From positions 1 through 37,451 of the forward strand of contig JAMCPQ010000049.1 in NCBI GenBank assembly GCA_023379825.1: 37,451 nucleotides of DNA, written 5' to 3'. The first letter of the stretch is position 1; each line of letters begins with the position of its first letter. The notes under the pieces are model-generated. The model had not been told where the DNA came from and did no database searches. It saw nothing but the letters and a program-made list of their open reading frames with translations. Shown here one piece after another: positions 22,600-29,658 of the stretch. The position numbers were made by a program, and so were the translations under genes. The stretch is from Thermoplasmatota archaeon. GTDB lineage: Archaea > Thermoplasmatota > Thermoplasmata > Thermoplasmatales > Thermoplasmataceae.

Positions 22600-23484
22600 A
22601 TGAAATATGATGGAATTGTTACTCCTATGATAACACCATTCAAAAAGAATGGTGAAATTGATCTGGAGGCCACTGATCTTCTCATTGAAAGGATTAAAGG
22701 TTACGGTAGCAGCGGGCTGTTTCCCTTAGGAAGTACCGGGCTATTTTCGTTTCTCCAGAAAGAGGAACGAGACAGGTTCCTGAGGTATGTTATAGATAAT
22801 GCACATGGTCTTCCTGTTCTGGCTGGAGTCGGCTCATCTTCAACACAGGAGGCAATTTTTTATGGAAAGAAGGCTCTGGATTACGGAGCAAGTGCTCTTG
22901 TTCTGATGCCAACATATTACATAACACCAGGACAGGATGAGATAAAGGACCACTACTCCCGGTTTTTCGAATCAGTCAGTGGAGATACCTTTGTTTACAA
23001 CATCCCTCAGTTGACCCAGGCATGGATACAGCCTGAGACCGCAAAATGGCTTGTATCACAGCACTCTCAGATAGTCGGATTGAAGGAAAGTTCCGGGGAC
23101 ATGCGATATTTCTCCAAACTCATGGATCTCAAGGAGGGTGATTTTTCAATTTTCCAGGGTCAGGATGATCTTCTGATACCATCCCTGAGCCTTGGGGCAA
23201 GTGGCGGTGTCTGTGGAGTGACTAATTTTTCAGATGCGGTGGTAAGGGCATACAGAGCCTACAGAGAAGGGTCTCACGAAAAGGCAATGGAAATCCAGCT
23301 TAAGGAGATAAACCCCATAATACATGCTCTTCAAAAGGCAACATTCCCGTCACTGTATTATGACATGTTTTACAGGATAAATGAGATTGAAGGAGGCTTC
23401 AGGTCACCAATGGTACGTCCCTCAAGAGATCTTTCTGAGTTGGCGGAAAGGACAATTTCTCACGTTTCCCCTGAGAAAATATAA
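22600..23484 (+). CDS. kdgA: 2-keto-3-deoxygluconate aldolase (DHDPS/NAL family)
   Basis: A 294-residue class I aldolase from the start MKYDGIVTPMITPFKKNG. GSTGLFSFLQKEER is the substrate carboxylate loop, the Tyr in FVYNIPQ is the proton relay, and Lys in IVGLKESSGD forms the Schiff base. In the archaeal N-acetylneuraminate lyase superfamily this layout is typical of KDG/KDPG aldolase of Sulfolobus, Picrophilus and Thermoplasma, which splits KDG to pyruvate and glyceraldehyde. Dihydrodipicolinate synthase is a less likely alternative, because no lysine genes are nearby and a glucose-dehydrogenase-like gene is divergent. The ORF-track start adds 12 residues upstream of the TATA box and is rejected. 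Its stop overlaps the promoter of the ribosomal operon. Confidence 0.8.
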   Translation: MKYDGIVTPMITPFKKNGEIDLEATDLLIERIKGYGSSGLFPLGSTGLFSFLQKEERDRFLRYVIDNAHGLPVLAGVGSSSTQEAIFYGKKALDYGASALVLMPTYYITPGQDEIKDHYSRFFESVSGDTFVYNIPQLTQAWIQPETAKWLVSQHSQIVGLKESSGDMRYFSKLMDLKEGDFSIFQGQDDLLIPSLSLGASGGVCGVTNFSDAVVRAYRAYREGSHEKAMEIQLKEINPIIHALQKATFPSLYYDMFYRINEIEGGFRSPMVRPSRDLSELAERTISHVSPEKI

Positions 23485-23487
23485 ATA
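23476..23487 (+). promoter_or_regulatory. Promoter of the L7Ae-aIF5B operon
   Basis: aaaatataaata is a strong TATA box overlapping the stop codon of the aldolase gene. Transcription from about 23510 would give a short leader containing the strong ribosome site AAGGAGGT six bases before the L7Ae ATG. The leader includes CCTT-aagtg-AAGG, a small hairpin involving part of that site. Confidence 0.6.
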
Positions 23488-23531
23488 GGCTCTTGCCCTT
23501 ATGAAATGCCTTAAGTGAAGGAGGTTCCAAA

Positions 23532-23900
23532 ATGGATAAAAACAGTTATGTGAAATTTGAGACTCCCGAATCAGTAGAAAAGAAATTGTTGGATCTTGTA
23601 GAGAATTCTTTCAGAAGTGGAAAGATAAAAAAGGGAACCAATGAGGTTATAAAGTCTATTGAGAGAGGAGAGAGCAAGATCGTAGTTATAGCAGAGGATG
23701 TTTCACCACCAGAGGTCGTGTATTATCTTCCTACACTGTGTGATGACAGAAAGGTTCCATATGCATATGTGAAGAAGAAGAGCGATCTCGGTGCAAAGGT
23801 AGGTATTGGTTCCGCAGCATCCATATCTGTAGTAGATTACGGCAAGAGTGAAGAGATATACAAGCAGATAATTTCTGAACTTTCAGAAGTTAAGAAATAA
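23532..23900 (+). CDS. rpl7ae: Ribosomal protein L7Ae
   Basis: A 122-residue archaeal L7Ae. KIKKGTNEVIKSIERGESKIVVIAEDVSPPEVVYYLPTLCDDRKVPYAYVKKKSDLGAKVG is the kink-turn RNA-binding core (GTNEVTK motif and the AEDxxP loop). It binds kink-turns in 23S rRNA, in C/D and H/ACA guide RNPs and in archaeal RNase P RNA. It thus links functionally with Gar1 in this window. It is the first gene of a five-gene operon with a very strong Shine-Dalgarno site. Length and sequence are standard. Confidence 0.98.
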   Translation: MDKNSYVKFETPESVEKKLLDLVENSFRSGKIKKGTNEVIKSIERGESKIVVIAEDVSPPEVVYYLPTLCDDRKVPYAYVKKKSDLGAKVGIGSAASISVVDYGKSEEIYKQIISELSEVKK

Positions 23901-23910
23901 GGTGTGATTG

Positions 23911-24120
23911 ATGGCTGAAGAAGCAACTCCTGCAGAAGTTGTAGAACTTATGGGGAGAACCGGCATGAGTGGGGAGGCAACTACCGTAAAGGTAAGGGTT
24001 CTCTCCGGCAGGGACCAGGGAAGGATCATAGCCCGTAACGTGATGGGCCCTGTCAGGGTTGGCGACATCCTTATGCTCAGGGAAACAGCAAGAGAGGCAA
24101 GAAAACTCTCAATAAGGTGA
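23911..24120 (+). CDS. rps28e: Ribosomal protein S28e
   Basis: A 69-residue small-subunit protein. [60 protein letters not shown] is a textbook S28e, including the RNVxGPVRxGDILxLxETxREAR end. The track starts one codon early at a TTG; the ATG at 23911 with upstream AAGGTGTGA is the evident start. It is ten bases after L7Ae, within the operon. Confidence 0.98.
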   Translation: MAEEATPAEVVELMGRTGMSGEATTVKVRVLSGRDQGRIIARNVMGPVRVGDILMLRETAREARKLSIR

Positions 24121-24125
24121 GTTAA

Positions 24126-24338
24126 TTGGCAGTAAACAAAAATTGCCACTTCTGTGGCTCAATTATTGAACCCGGTACAGGTTTTCTCTTCGTGAGAAGG
24201 GATGGAGCCCTGCTGAATTTCTGCTCAAGGAAATGTGAGCGGAATATGATAGAGCTTGGGAGAGTACCCAGGAAGACACGCTGGACTAATGAGTACCACA
24301 ACCTGAAGTCTATGAAGAAACAGACTTCCAAGAACTAG
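24126..24338 (+). CDS. rpl24e: Ribosomal protein L24e
   Basis: A 70-residue zinc ribosomal protein. [35 protein letters not shown] shows the CxxC...CxxxC zinc site of L24e. The start is TTG ([10 protein letters not shown]), preceded by AAGGTGA overlapping the S28e stop; no upstream ATG is available in frame. It is followed by ndk eight bases later. Confidence 0.96.
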   Translation: MAVNKNCHFCGSIIEPGTGFLFVRRDGALLNFCSRKCERNMIELGRVPRKTRWTNEYHNLKSMKKQTSKN

Positions 24339-24346
24339 GTGACTTC

Positions 24347-24793
24347 ATGGAGAAAACACTGATACTGCTGAAACCCGATGCAGTCAAGAGAAGACTCTCG
24401 GGGGAAATATTTTCGCGCTTCGAGAAGAAGGGCCTTAAGATTGTGGGCCTGAAGCTGATGCGTCTTTCAAAGGCTCAGGCTGAGAGGCATTATTCCGTTC
24501 ATAAGGGAAAACCCTTCTTCAACGGTCTGGTTGAATACATCACATCAGGTCCGATTGTTGCAGCTGTACTCGAGGGTGAAAACAGCATATCCATAACAAG
24601 AACCCTGAGCGGCGCAACTGACGGTTCCAAGGCTGCACCAGGCACAATCAGGGGCGATTATTCCATGGGTATTGAGAAAAACATCATTCATGCATCAGAT
24701 TCCAGTGAATCTTTCGAACATGAGTTTCCAATATTCTTCAGCAAGGAAGAAGTTCAAGAATACAACTGTGGCGACGAGGAGAATATATTTTGA
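24347..24793 (+). CDS. ndk: Nucleoside diphosphate kinase
   Basis: A 148-residue Ndk. The N-terminal KTLILLKPDAVKRRLSGEI and the active-site segment GTIRGDYSMGIEKNIIHASDS, with the phosphorylated His, are diagnostic. The ATDGSKAAPGTIRGDY region corresponds to the family's T(N/D)P..A.PGTIRGD. It transfers the gamma-phosphate among NTPs and NDPs, supplying GTP for the adjacent GTPase aIF5B. AGGTGA precedes the ATG. The length is typical. Confidence 0.97.
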   Translation: MEKTLILLKPDAVKRRLSGEIFSRFEKKGLKIVGLKLMRLSKAQAERHYSVHKGKPFFNGLVEYITSGPIVAAVLEGENSISITRTLSGATDGSKAAPGTIRGDYSMGIEKNIIHASDSSESFEHEFPIFFSKEEVQEYNCGDEENIF

Positions 24794-26548
24794 TTGGAAA
24801 TGTCAGCAGATACACTGAGGCAGCCCATAGTTTGTGTTCTGGGTCACGTGGACCATGGAAAAACATCTCTTCTTGATTCTATAAGAAGCACCACAGTTGC
24901 CAAAAAAGAGGTAGGTGGAATAACCCAGAGGATTGGGGCCACCGATGTAGATATTTCTGAGATAGAAAAGAGAGCTAATCTCTCCGGGAAAAAATCACCC
25001 TTCAAGATACCCGGTCTTCTCTTCATTGACACACCCGGGCATGTTGCATTCTCCAATATGAGGGCCAGAGGGGGAGCTCTGGCAGATATGGCCATTCTTG
25101 TTGTTGATATCAATGAAGGATTCAAGCCACAGACAATAGAGTCCATAAATATACTGAAAAAATTCAAGACTCCATTCATAGTTGCTGCAAACAAGATAGA
25201 TCTTGTCCCATTCTTCAGACCCGTAAGGAATACCTCATTTGTTGAGGCAATGAAGGGACAGAGGCAGGAGTATACAGACGAACTTGAGAAAAGGCTATAT
25301 GATCTGGTTTACAAATTCTATGAATATGGCCTCACAACGGAAAGATATGACAGAATCACCGATTTCGCCAAGACGGTTGCAATAGTCCCAGTAAGTGCAA
25401 AACTTGAAATAGGAATCCAGGACGTTCTTGTCATGCTAGCAGGTCTTTCCCAGCGCTATCTTGCTCAGGATATAAAATTTCAGGATACTCCTGGGAGGGG
25501 CACCATTATAGAGCTGAAGACGGAGGGTTCCATCGGTATAACACTGGACACGGTCCTCTATCAGGGGAAGCTGAAAAAGGGGGACATGATCGCCATAAAC
25601 ACAACCTCCGGGCCAGCACTCACAAAGGTGAAAGCTCTGCTGGTCAATTCCAGGACAAAGTCAGGAAAGATAGTAGAAAGGAATTCTGTAAATTCAGCGG
25701 CCGGTATCAGGGTACTGATCTCGGATAAACTTGATGTTGTTTCAGGTTCCCCGCTTATAGTTGTTCAGGGTGATCCCCAGGAAGCATTTCAGGAGATTTC
25801 CAGAGAATCCTCTGTGAATATCAAACTTTCAGAGCATGGTCTTACAATCAAGGCAGATGCCCTTGGTTCACTTGAAGCACTTGCTTATGAACTCATAGAC
25901 AAAGGATTCACAATAAGATCTGCTTCTGTTGGAAGCATAACCAGAAGGGATGTAATAGATGTTTCCACATTGAATGATCCGCTGGACAGGCTTATTGTAG
26001 GATTCAACGTCCAGATAACACAGGACGCCAGGGATGAGAGTTTCTCCTCGGATATAGGAATACTGTCAGGCGATGTCATATATTCGCTTGTTGAGGAATC
26101 CCTTGAGTGGTACAGAAAGAGAAAGGATCAGCTGAATGAGGAGAGAAAACAGTCCACATCAATTCCCGCTAAGATCATGATCATGCCAGAATATGTGTTC
26201 AGGACAACTAAGCCTGTAATTGCGGGAGTTAAGATATTCTCGGGCAGAATCAAGGTTGGTGACACACTGATCCGGGCTGACGGCCGTTATGGAGGCACGA
26301 TAAAAAGCATCAGGGATGGTGAGGTATCAAAGCAGTTTGCCGATGCACCTGCTGAAGTTGCTGTATCAATAGAAGGAGTCACACTGAACAGACAGATAAA
26401 TCCATCAGAACCCCTTTACGTTGATATTCCTGAATCGGTAGTCAAAATTCTAAGAGAAAACCGCCTTGATGACCAGACCATGGAAACACTTGAGGAAATT
26501 ATACGGATAAAGAGAAAGGAGAATATCTTCTGGGGAACAAGGACCTAA
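24794..26548 (+). CDS. infB: Translation initiation factor aIF5B
   Basis: A 584-residue GTPase. G1 is GHVDHGKTSLLD, G3 is DTPGHVAF, G4 is ANKIDLV, and G5 lies in VPVSAKLEIGI. Domain II (about 225-330), a central alpha/beta domain III, and a C-terminal barrel (PEYVFRTTKPVIAGVKIFSGRIKVGD) follow, as in archaeal aIF5B without the eukaryotic N-terminal extension. It promotes subunit joining with initiator tRNA. The start may be the TTG at 24794, directly after the ndk stop with GAGGAG 12 bases upstream, or the ATG two codons later. The 3' end overlaps the convergent exchanger gene by 4 bp. Confidence 0.97.
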   Translation: MEMSADTLRQPIVCVLGHVDHGKTSLLDSIRSTTVAKKEVGGITQRIGATDVDISEIEKRANLSGKKSPFKIPGLLFIDTPGHVAFSNMRARGGALADMAILVVDINEGFKPQTIESINILKKFKTPFIVAANKIDLVPFFRPVRNTSFVEAMKGQRQEYTDELEKRLYDLVYKFYEYGLTTERYDRITDFAKTVAIVPVSAKLEIGIQDVLVMLAGLSQRYLAQDIKFQDTPGRGTIIELKTEGSIGITLDTVLYQGKLKKGDMIAINTTSGPALTKVKALLVNSRTKSGKIVERNSVNSAAGIRVLISDKLDVVSGSPLIVVQGDPQEAFQEISRESSVNIKLSEHGLTIKADALGSLEALAYELIDKGFTIRSASVGSITRRDVIDVSTLNDPLDRLIVGFNVQITQDARDESFSSDIGILSGDVIYSLVEESLEWYRKRKDQLNEERKQSTSIPAKIMIMPEYVFRTTKPVIAGVKIFSGRIKVGDTLIRADGRYGGTIKSIRDGEVSKQFADAPAEVAVSIEGVTLNRQINPSEPLYVDIPESVVKILRENRLDDQTMETLEEIIRIKRKENIFWGTRT

Positions 26549-27507
26549 TAGATCAGATAGGTTGCTATAGCAATAATGGCCGCAAGCATCAGGCTGTAAA
26601 ATCTCCTCATCCTCACACCGGTCAGGAATATCAGCATTACTGAGGCCAGTATCATGAGCAACATGGCCTGCAGTCCGGGACGGAAATATATCCTTGTAAG
26701 GAGCATGGATATGGCCAGAAGAAAAGCTCCTTTGTAGATTGTTGATCCGATCACAACCCCCATTGCAGCCTGCCCGTCTATCTTCCTGATGCTTGTTATG
26801 AACATGGTGATTTCGGGAAGTGAACCTGCAATGCCTGTAATTATGAATCCGGATGCAAATGAGCTGATTCCGGAAATTGCAGATAGGCTGTCTGTATATA
26901 TAACCAGGGCATTTGAAGAGAGGGAAAGAACCACTACTGAAAATATCATTGTGAGAATGCTGAAGTCCCGATGTTCATCCTCTTCATTCTGTGAATGCGA
27001 GTTACCGGTGAAAACATAGAACAGAAACACCAGAATCAGAAACGGAGCAAAGATGAGTGTGTAACTCTGAGGAAGAAATGCAAGCGGAACAATAAGACAA
27101 CTTGCAAGGAGTATCAGCAATGCCCCTCCTGTATGCTTTCTCAGAGCCCCTGTCACTGCAACTGGTATCAGAATAATGAGTATTACAAGAGTGAGTATGT
27201 TTGAACCCTCTATGGTACCGAAGCTTATTCCTCCAAACCCTCTCAGAGATGAGTCCAGTACAACAGCAATCTCGTCAAGGACTGCTCCAGTTGCCAGTAT
27301 GAATTTCCCCATTGATGCATTGCTGATCCTGAATCTTGAAGATACAGCTCTTGCCTGATCAACAAAGGAATCGCTGGAAAGTACCAGCGCCAATATGGAT
27401 ACTGCATCAATAGCAATTATCTCAAAAAAATCAGAAAGAATCCTGAATATTGAAAAATAGACAAGTATTGCAGTGAGAATGAGAAGAGCAGGAAGAGTTC
27501 TTCTCAA
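26545..27507 (-). CDS. CaCA-type cation exchanger-like membrane protein
   Basis: A 320-residue membrane protein with around ten hydrophobic segments, arranged as two halves around a hydrophilic loop GNSHSQNEEDEHRD. The second half carries the alpha-repeat SGFIITGIAGSLPEITMFITSIRKIDGQAAMGVVIGSTIYKG, a good match to the Ca2+/cation antiporter repeat. The first-half counterpart LATGAVLDEIAVVLDSSLRGFGGISFGTIEGSNIL is more divergent: the usual SLPEL becomes VLDEI. An Na+/Ca2+ or H+/cation exchange function is likely, but ion choice is uncertain. The start is TTG with AAAGGTG about eight bases upstream. It follows speD by ten bases, so the two are probably co-transcribed. Confidence 0.75.
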   Translation of the reverse strand: MRRTLPALLILTAILVYFSIFRILSDFFEIIAIDAVSILALVLSSDSFVDQARAVSSRFRISNASMGKFILATGAVLDEIAVVLDSSLRGFGGISFGTIEGSNILTLVILIILIPVAVTGALRKHTGGALLILLASCLIVPLAFLPQSYTLIFAPFLILVFLFYVFTGNSHSQNEEDEHRDFSILTMIFSVVVLSLSSNALVIYTDSLSAISGISSFASGFIITGIAGSLPEITMFITSIRKIDGQAAMGVVIGSTIYKGAFLLAISMLLTRIYFRPGLQAMLLMILASVMLIFLTGVRMRRFYSLMLAAIIAIATYLIY

Positions 27508-27517
27508 TATGGCACCT

Positions 27518-27916
27518 TTACTGGATTATAAGGTGCTCCGGTTTCTCCACCTTTACCTCTTCAGTTACAGAGGTCCCCCTTCTCAGCCTCTTGCAATCTA
27601 TCTTATCTGGACTCAGGTGTTCCACAAGGTAGTCAAATGCTGTCTCTGCACCTTTCGGATCACCACAGGTATAGACATCAAGGGTTACAAGCCCGTACTC
27701 CGGCCAGGTATGAAATGACAGATGTGACTCTGCCAGTAAAACAACACCGCTTGCACCCGCTGGCTGGAACTGATAATAGTCGGACGATATTCTGGTTAGG
27801 TTGCCAGCCCTGACAGCATCCTCAATAATCGGATATATGCTGTCCGCCTTTGAAATTATGTCCGGATCCACGCCATACAGATCTGCCAAAATCTGAAACC
27901 CTACGGCCACTGCCAT
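27518..27916 (-). CDS. speD: S-adenosylmethionine decarboxylase proenzyme
   Basis: A 132-residue class 1B SpeD from the start MAVAVGFQILADLYGV. Self-cleavage would occur before Ser64 in LLAESHLSFHTWPE, making the pyruvoyl cofactor; His69 and Cys84 (DVYTCG) are the processing and proton-donor residues. It makes decarboxylated SAM for spermidine synthesis. The track start is a GTG six codons earlier; the ATG at 27916 has two candidate ribosome sites (GAGGTG and GGAGG), while the GTG has none. A TATA region tatttaaata lies near 27969-27978. It heads a unit with the CaCA-type exchanger. Confidence 0.93.
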   Translation of the reverse strand: MAVAVGFQILADLYGVDPDIISKADSIYPIIEDAVRAGNLTRISSDYYQFQPAGASGVVLLAESHLSFHTWPEYGLVTLDVYTCGDPKGAETAFDYLVEHLSPDKIDCKRLRRGTSVTEEVKVEKPEHLIIQ

Positions 27917-28060
27917 CTTCCTCCATATTTGCACCTCAAAGTTGACGATCAGTCGTATTAAAATGTTGTATTTAAATATTTATTATCTAAGTCAGTTTTT
28001 ACTTATATCTACACATCTGGATAATTATGGAAAATTCAATTGTGCGATATAAATATCTAT

Positions 28061-28090
28061 TACAAAATACTTATATTATTATATTTTGTA
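28061..28090. repeat. Perfect 9-bp inverted repeat upstream of speD
   Basis: TACAAAATA - 12 bp - TATTTTGTA. A related TACAAAT follows at 28094-28100. It lies just after the stop of the winged-helix gene and about 145 bp upstream of speD. It could be an operator or a 3'-end hairpin. The whole spacer 27935-28092 is very AT-rich. Confidence 0.4.
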
Positions 28091-28092
28091 GT

Positions 28093-28854
28093 CTACAAAT
28101 ATTTAATTTGCAGGTTTATTTCAGGATATCTGGTCTCCATTTCCTTGATCAGGCTGAGGGCAAAATGGAACCTTCTGCTGGAGATCACCAATAAAACCCT
28201 CAAACCTCTGGAAGCTGCCTCAAAGCTTCCTTCGAGGGAAGCAAATTCGATTCTCGGGACATGACCGGATGACCTTACAAGATGATACGCATGTTCTCCT
28301 GAAACTGCAAGAATGCGCTTCTCTGATATGGCCTTTGCAACCTCCTCCCTGAAAGGTTGGGATTCGTTGAATGATGGGGATACTGGAACAACAAATATGA
28401 GAACGTCACCTATGTTGACATCTATCTTCTCCTTTACCTGACCAATTCCAACTATGCTGTCCCTGGGCGCATCCCATACAGCAATTCCGGAGTAATGCCC
28501 ATCTGCCTTCCGTGCATGGAGGTATCCATCCATCATGTACAGCTGAGCTTTCTCATTTTTTGAAAAGTCATCATCAGCAATTGCCTCCCATGTGTTTACG
28601 GTGTCAAGCCTGCTGAGGTTAGAGGCTACAAAATCACGTAGATTTGTAAGATAGGTCTCAACAAAGGAGAAACCATCCTTTGTAACATGGCCATTCTGAT
28701 CAAGAAGCCCTCTTTTTTCAAGCTGCCTTATGTTGTATTGAACTCCCTGCAGGGTAATGCCAACCTCCCTTGATATTGCTGCCGGCCTCTCTTCTCCCTG
28801 CAGTATCCGGAGCATTATCATCAACTGGGTGAGCGTTCCCTGATCAGGCACCAT
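28093..28854 (-). CDS. Winged-helix regulator with large C-terminal domain
   Basis: A 253-residue protein. Residues 5-60 are a winged helix: TLTQLMIMLRILQGEERPAAISREVGITLQGVQYNIRQLEKRGLLDQNGHVTKDG. The C-terminal 180 residues hold a mixed domain with GHYSGIAVWDAPRDSIVGIGQVKEKIDVNIGDVLIFVVP and, later, GLRVLLVISSRRFHFALSLIKEMETRYPEI. This matches a family of archaeal regulators I recognise by architecture, but I cannot name the ligand. A minus-strand cttaatatcag about 25 bp before the ATG suggests a leaderless transcript. It is upstream of and co-oriented with speD, and divergent from lipB, so either could be a target. Confidence 0.75.
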   Translation of the reverse strand: MVPDQGTLTQLMIMLRILQGEERPAAISREVGITLQGVQYNIRQLEKRGLLDQNGHVTKDGFSFVETYLTNLRDFVASNLSRLDTVNTWEAIADDDFSKNEKAQLYMMDGYLHARKADGHYSGIAVWDAPRDSIVGIGQVKEKIDVNIGDVLIFVVPVSPSFNESQPFREEVAKAISEKRILAVSGEHAYHLVRSSGHVPRIEFASLEGSFEAASRGLRVLLVISSRRFHFALSLIKEMETRYPEINLQIKYL

Positions 28855-28929
28855 GGGACGGAAATAGGGGTCCCTGATATTAAGTGTTTTTCATAAACTT
28901 TGAAATTCAAGTACTGCATTGGATGGATC

Positions 28930-29658
28930 ATGACAAAGGTCTCTGGTACAGTTTCAGCTCAAGGTGTTCTGATTGATGATACTGCATTCATATCTCCGTA
29001 TCTCAGCACTCTGAAAATACAGAGAATATTAAATGATAGAAGAAACAGAGGGGAAACAGGTGATGTGATAATGCTGCTCCAGCATCCTCCAACCTACACC
29101 ACTGGCATTCATGACAATCCACCGGAGTATCCATATCTTGATGAGAAGCCAGTCAGACTGGAGCGGGGTGGATCTGTAACTTATCACGGCCCTGGCCAGC
29201 TTGTAATGTATTTCATAATAAACCTCAGGGACAGTGGAATCAATGTTCTTCAGCTCATTGAGAAAATTCAATCCTCCATGTCGGATGCCCTTAAAAATTA
29301 CGGTATATTATCTGAAGGCAGGCTCGGAAAGGAGACGGGGCTCTGGCTGTCAAACGGTAAGAAAATAGCTTCAATAGGTCTGGCGGTGAAAGGGTTCTCC
29401 ACCCTCCATGGTGCAGCTGTTAACATTAGCAATGACATGTCTCCGTTCTCAAAAATAAGACCATGCGGATTTGACCATGATATAATGACCAGCCTGAGTC
29501 TTGAAAAAGGTAGAGAGGTGGACTTCAGTGAATTTGTTGAAATCCAGAAAAATATTCTGCTGGAAAAATTCCGGATAGGAGAGACAAAAAAATTTCATGG
29601 AGAAAGAGAGCTCATGAAATATCTGAATGTGCAATTGTCTGAGACTGCTCCCTCATGA
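28930..29658 (+). CDS. lipB: Octanoyltransferase LipB
   Basis: A 242-residue LipB. Motifs: LLQHPPTYTTGIHD, RGGSVTYHGPGQLVMYFIINL, the catalytic Lys in NGKKIASIGLAVK, and the acyl-carrying Cys in SKIRPCGF. It transfers octanoyl groups from an acyl carrier to lipoyl domains of 2-oxoacid dehydrogenase or glycine-cleavage proteins. The ATG at 28930 is preferred over the track's TTG ten codons earlier, since ggatgg lies just upstream and the family N-terminus fits. No lipoyl synthase gene is nearby. Its last 47 bp overlap the convergent P5C dehydrogenase gene. Confidence 0.92.
   Translation: MTKVSGTVSAQGVLIDDTAFISPYLSTLKIQRILNDRRNRGETGDVIMLLQHPPTYTTGIHDNPPEYPYLDEKPVRLERGGSVTYHGPGQLVMYFIINLRDSGINVLQLIEKIQSSMSDALKNYGILSEGRLGKETGLWLSNGKKIASIGLAVKGFSTLHGAAVNISNDMSPFSKIRPCGFDHDIMTSLSLEKGREVDFSEFVEIQKNILLEKFRIGETKKFHGERELMKYLNVQLSETAPS

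Noticed and set aside
23500-23531. Kink-turn in the L7Ae leader for autoregulation
   Set aside because: The leader has only a 4-bp CCTT/AAGG hairpin near the ribosome site; the tandem GA pairs of a kink-turn could not be placed.
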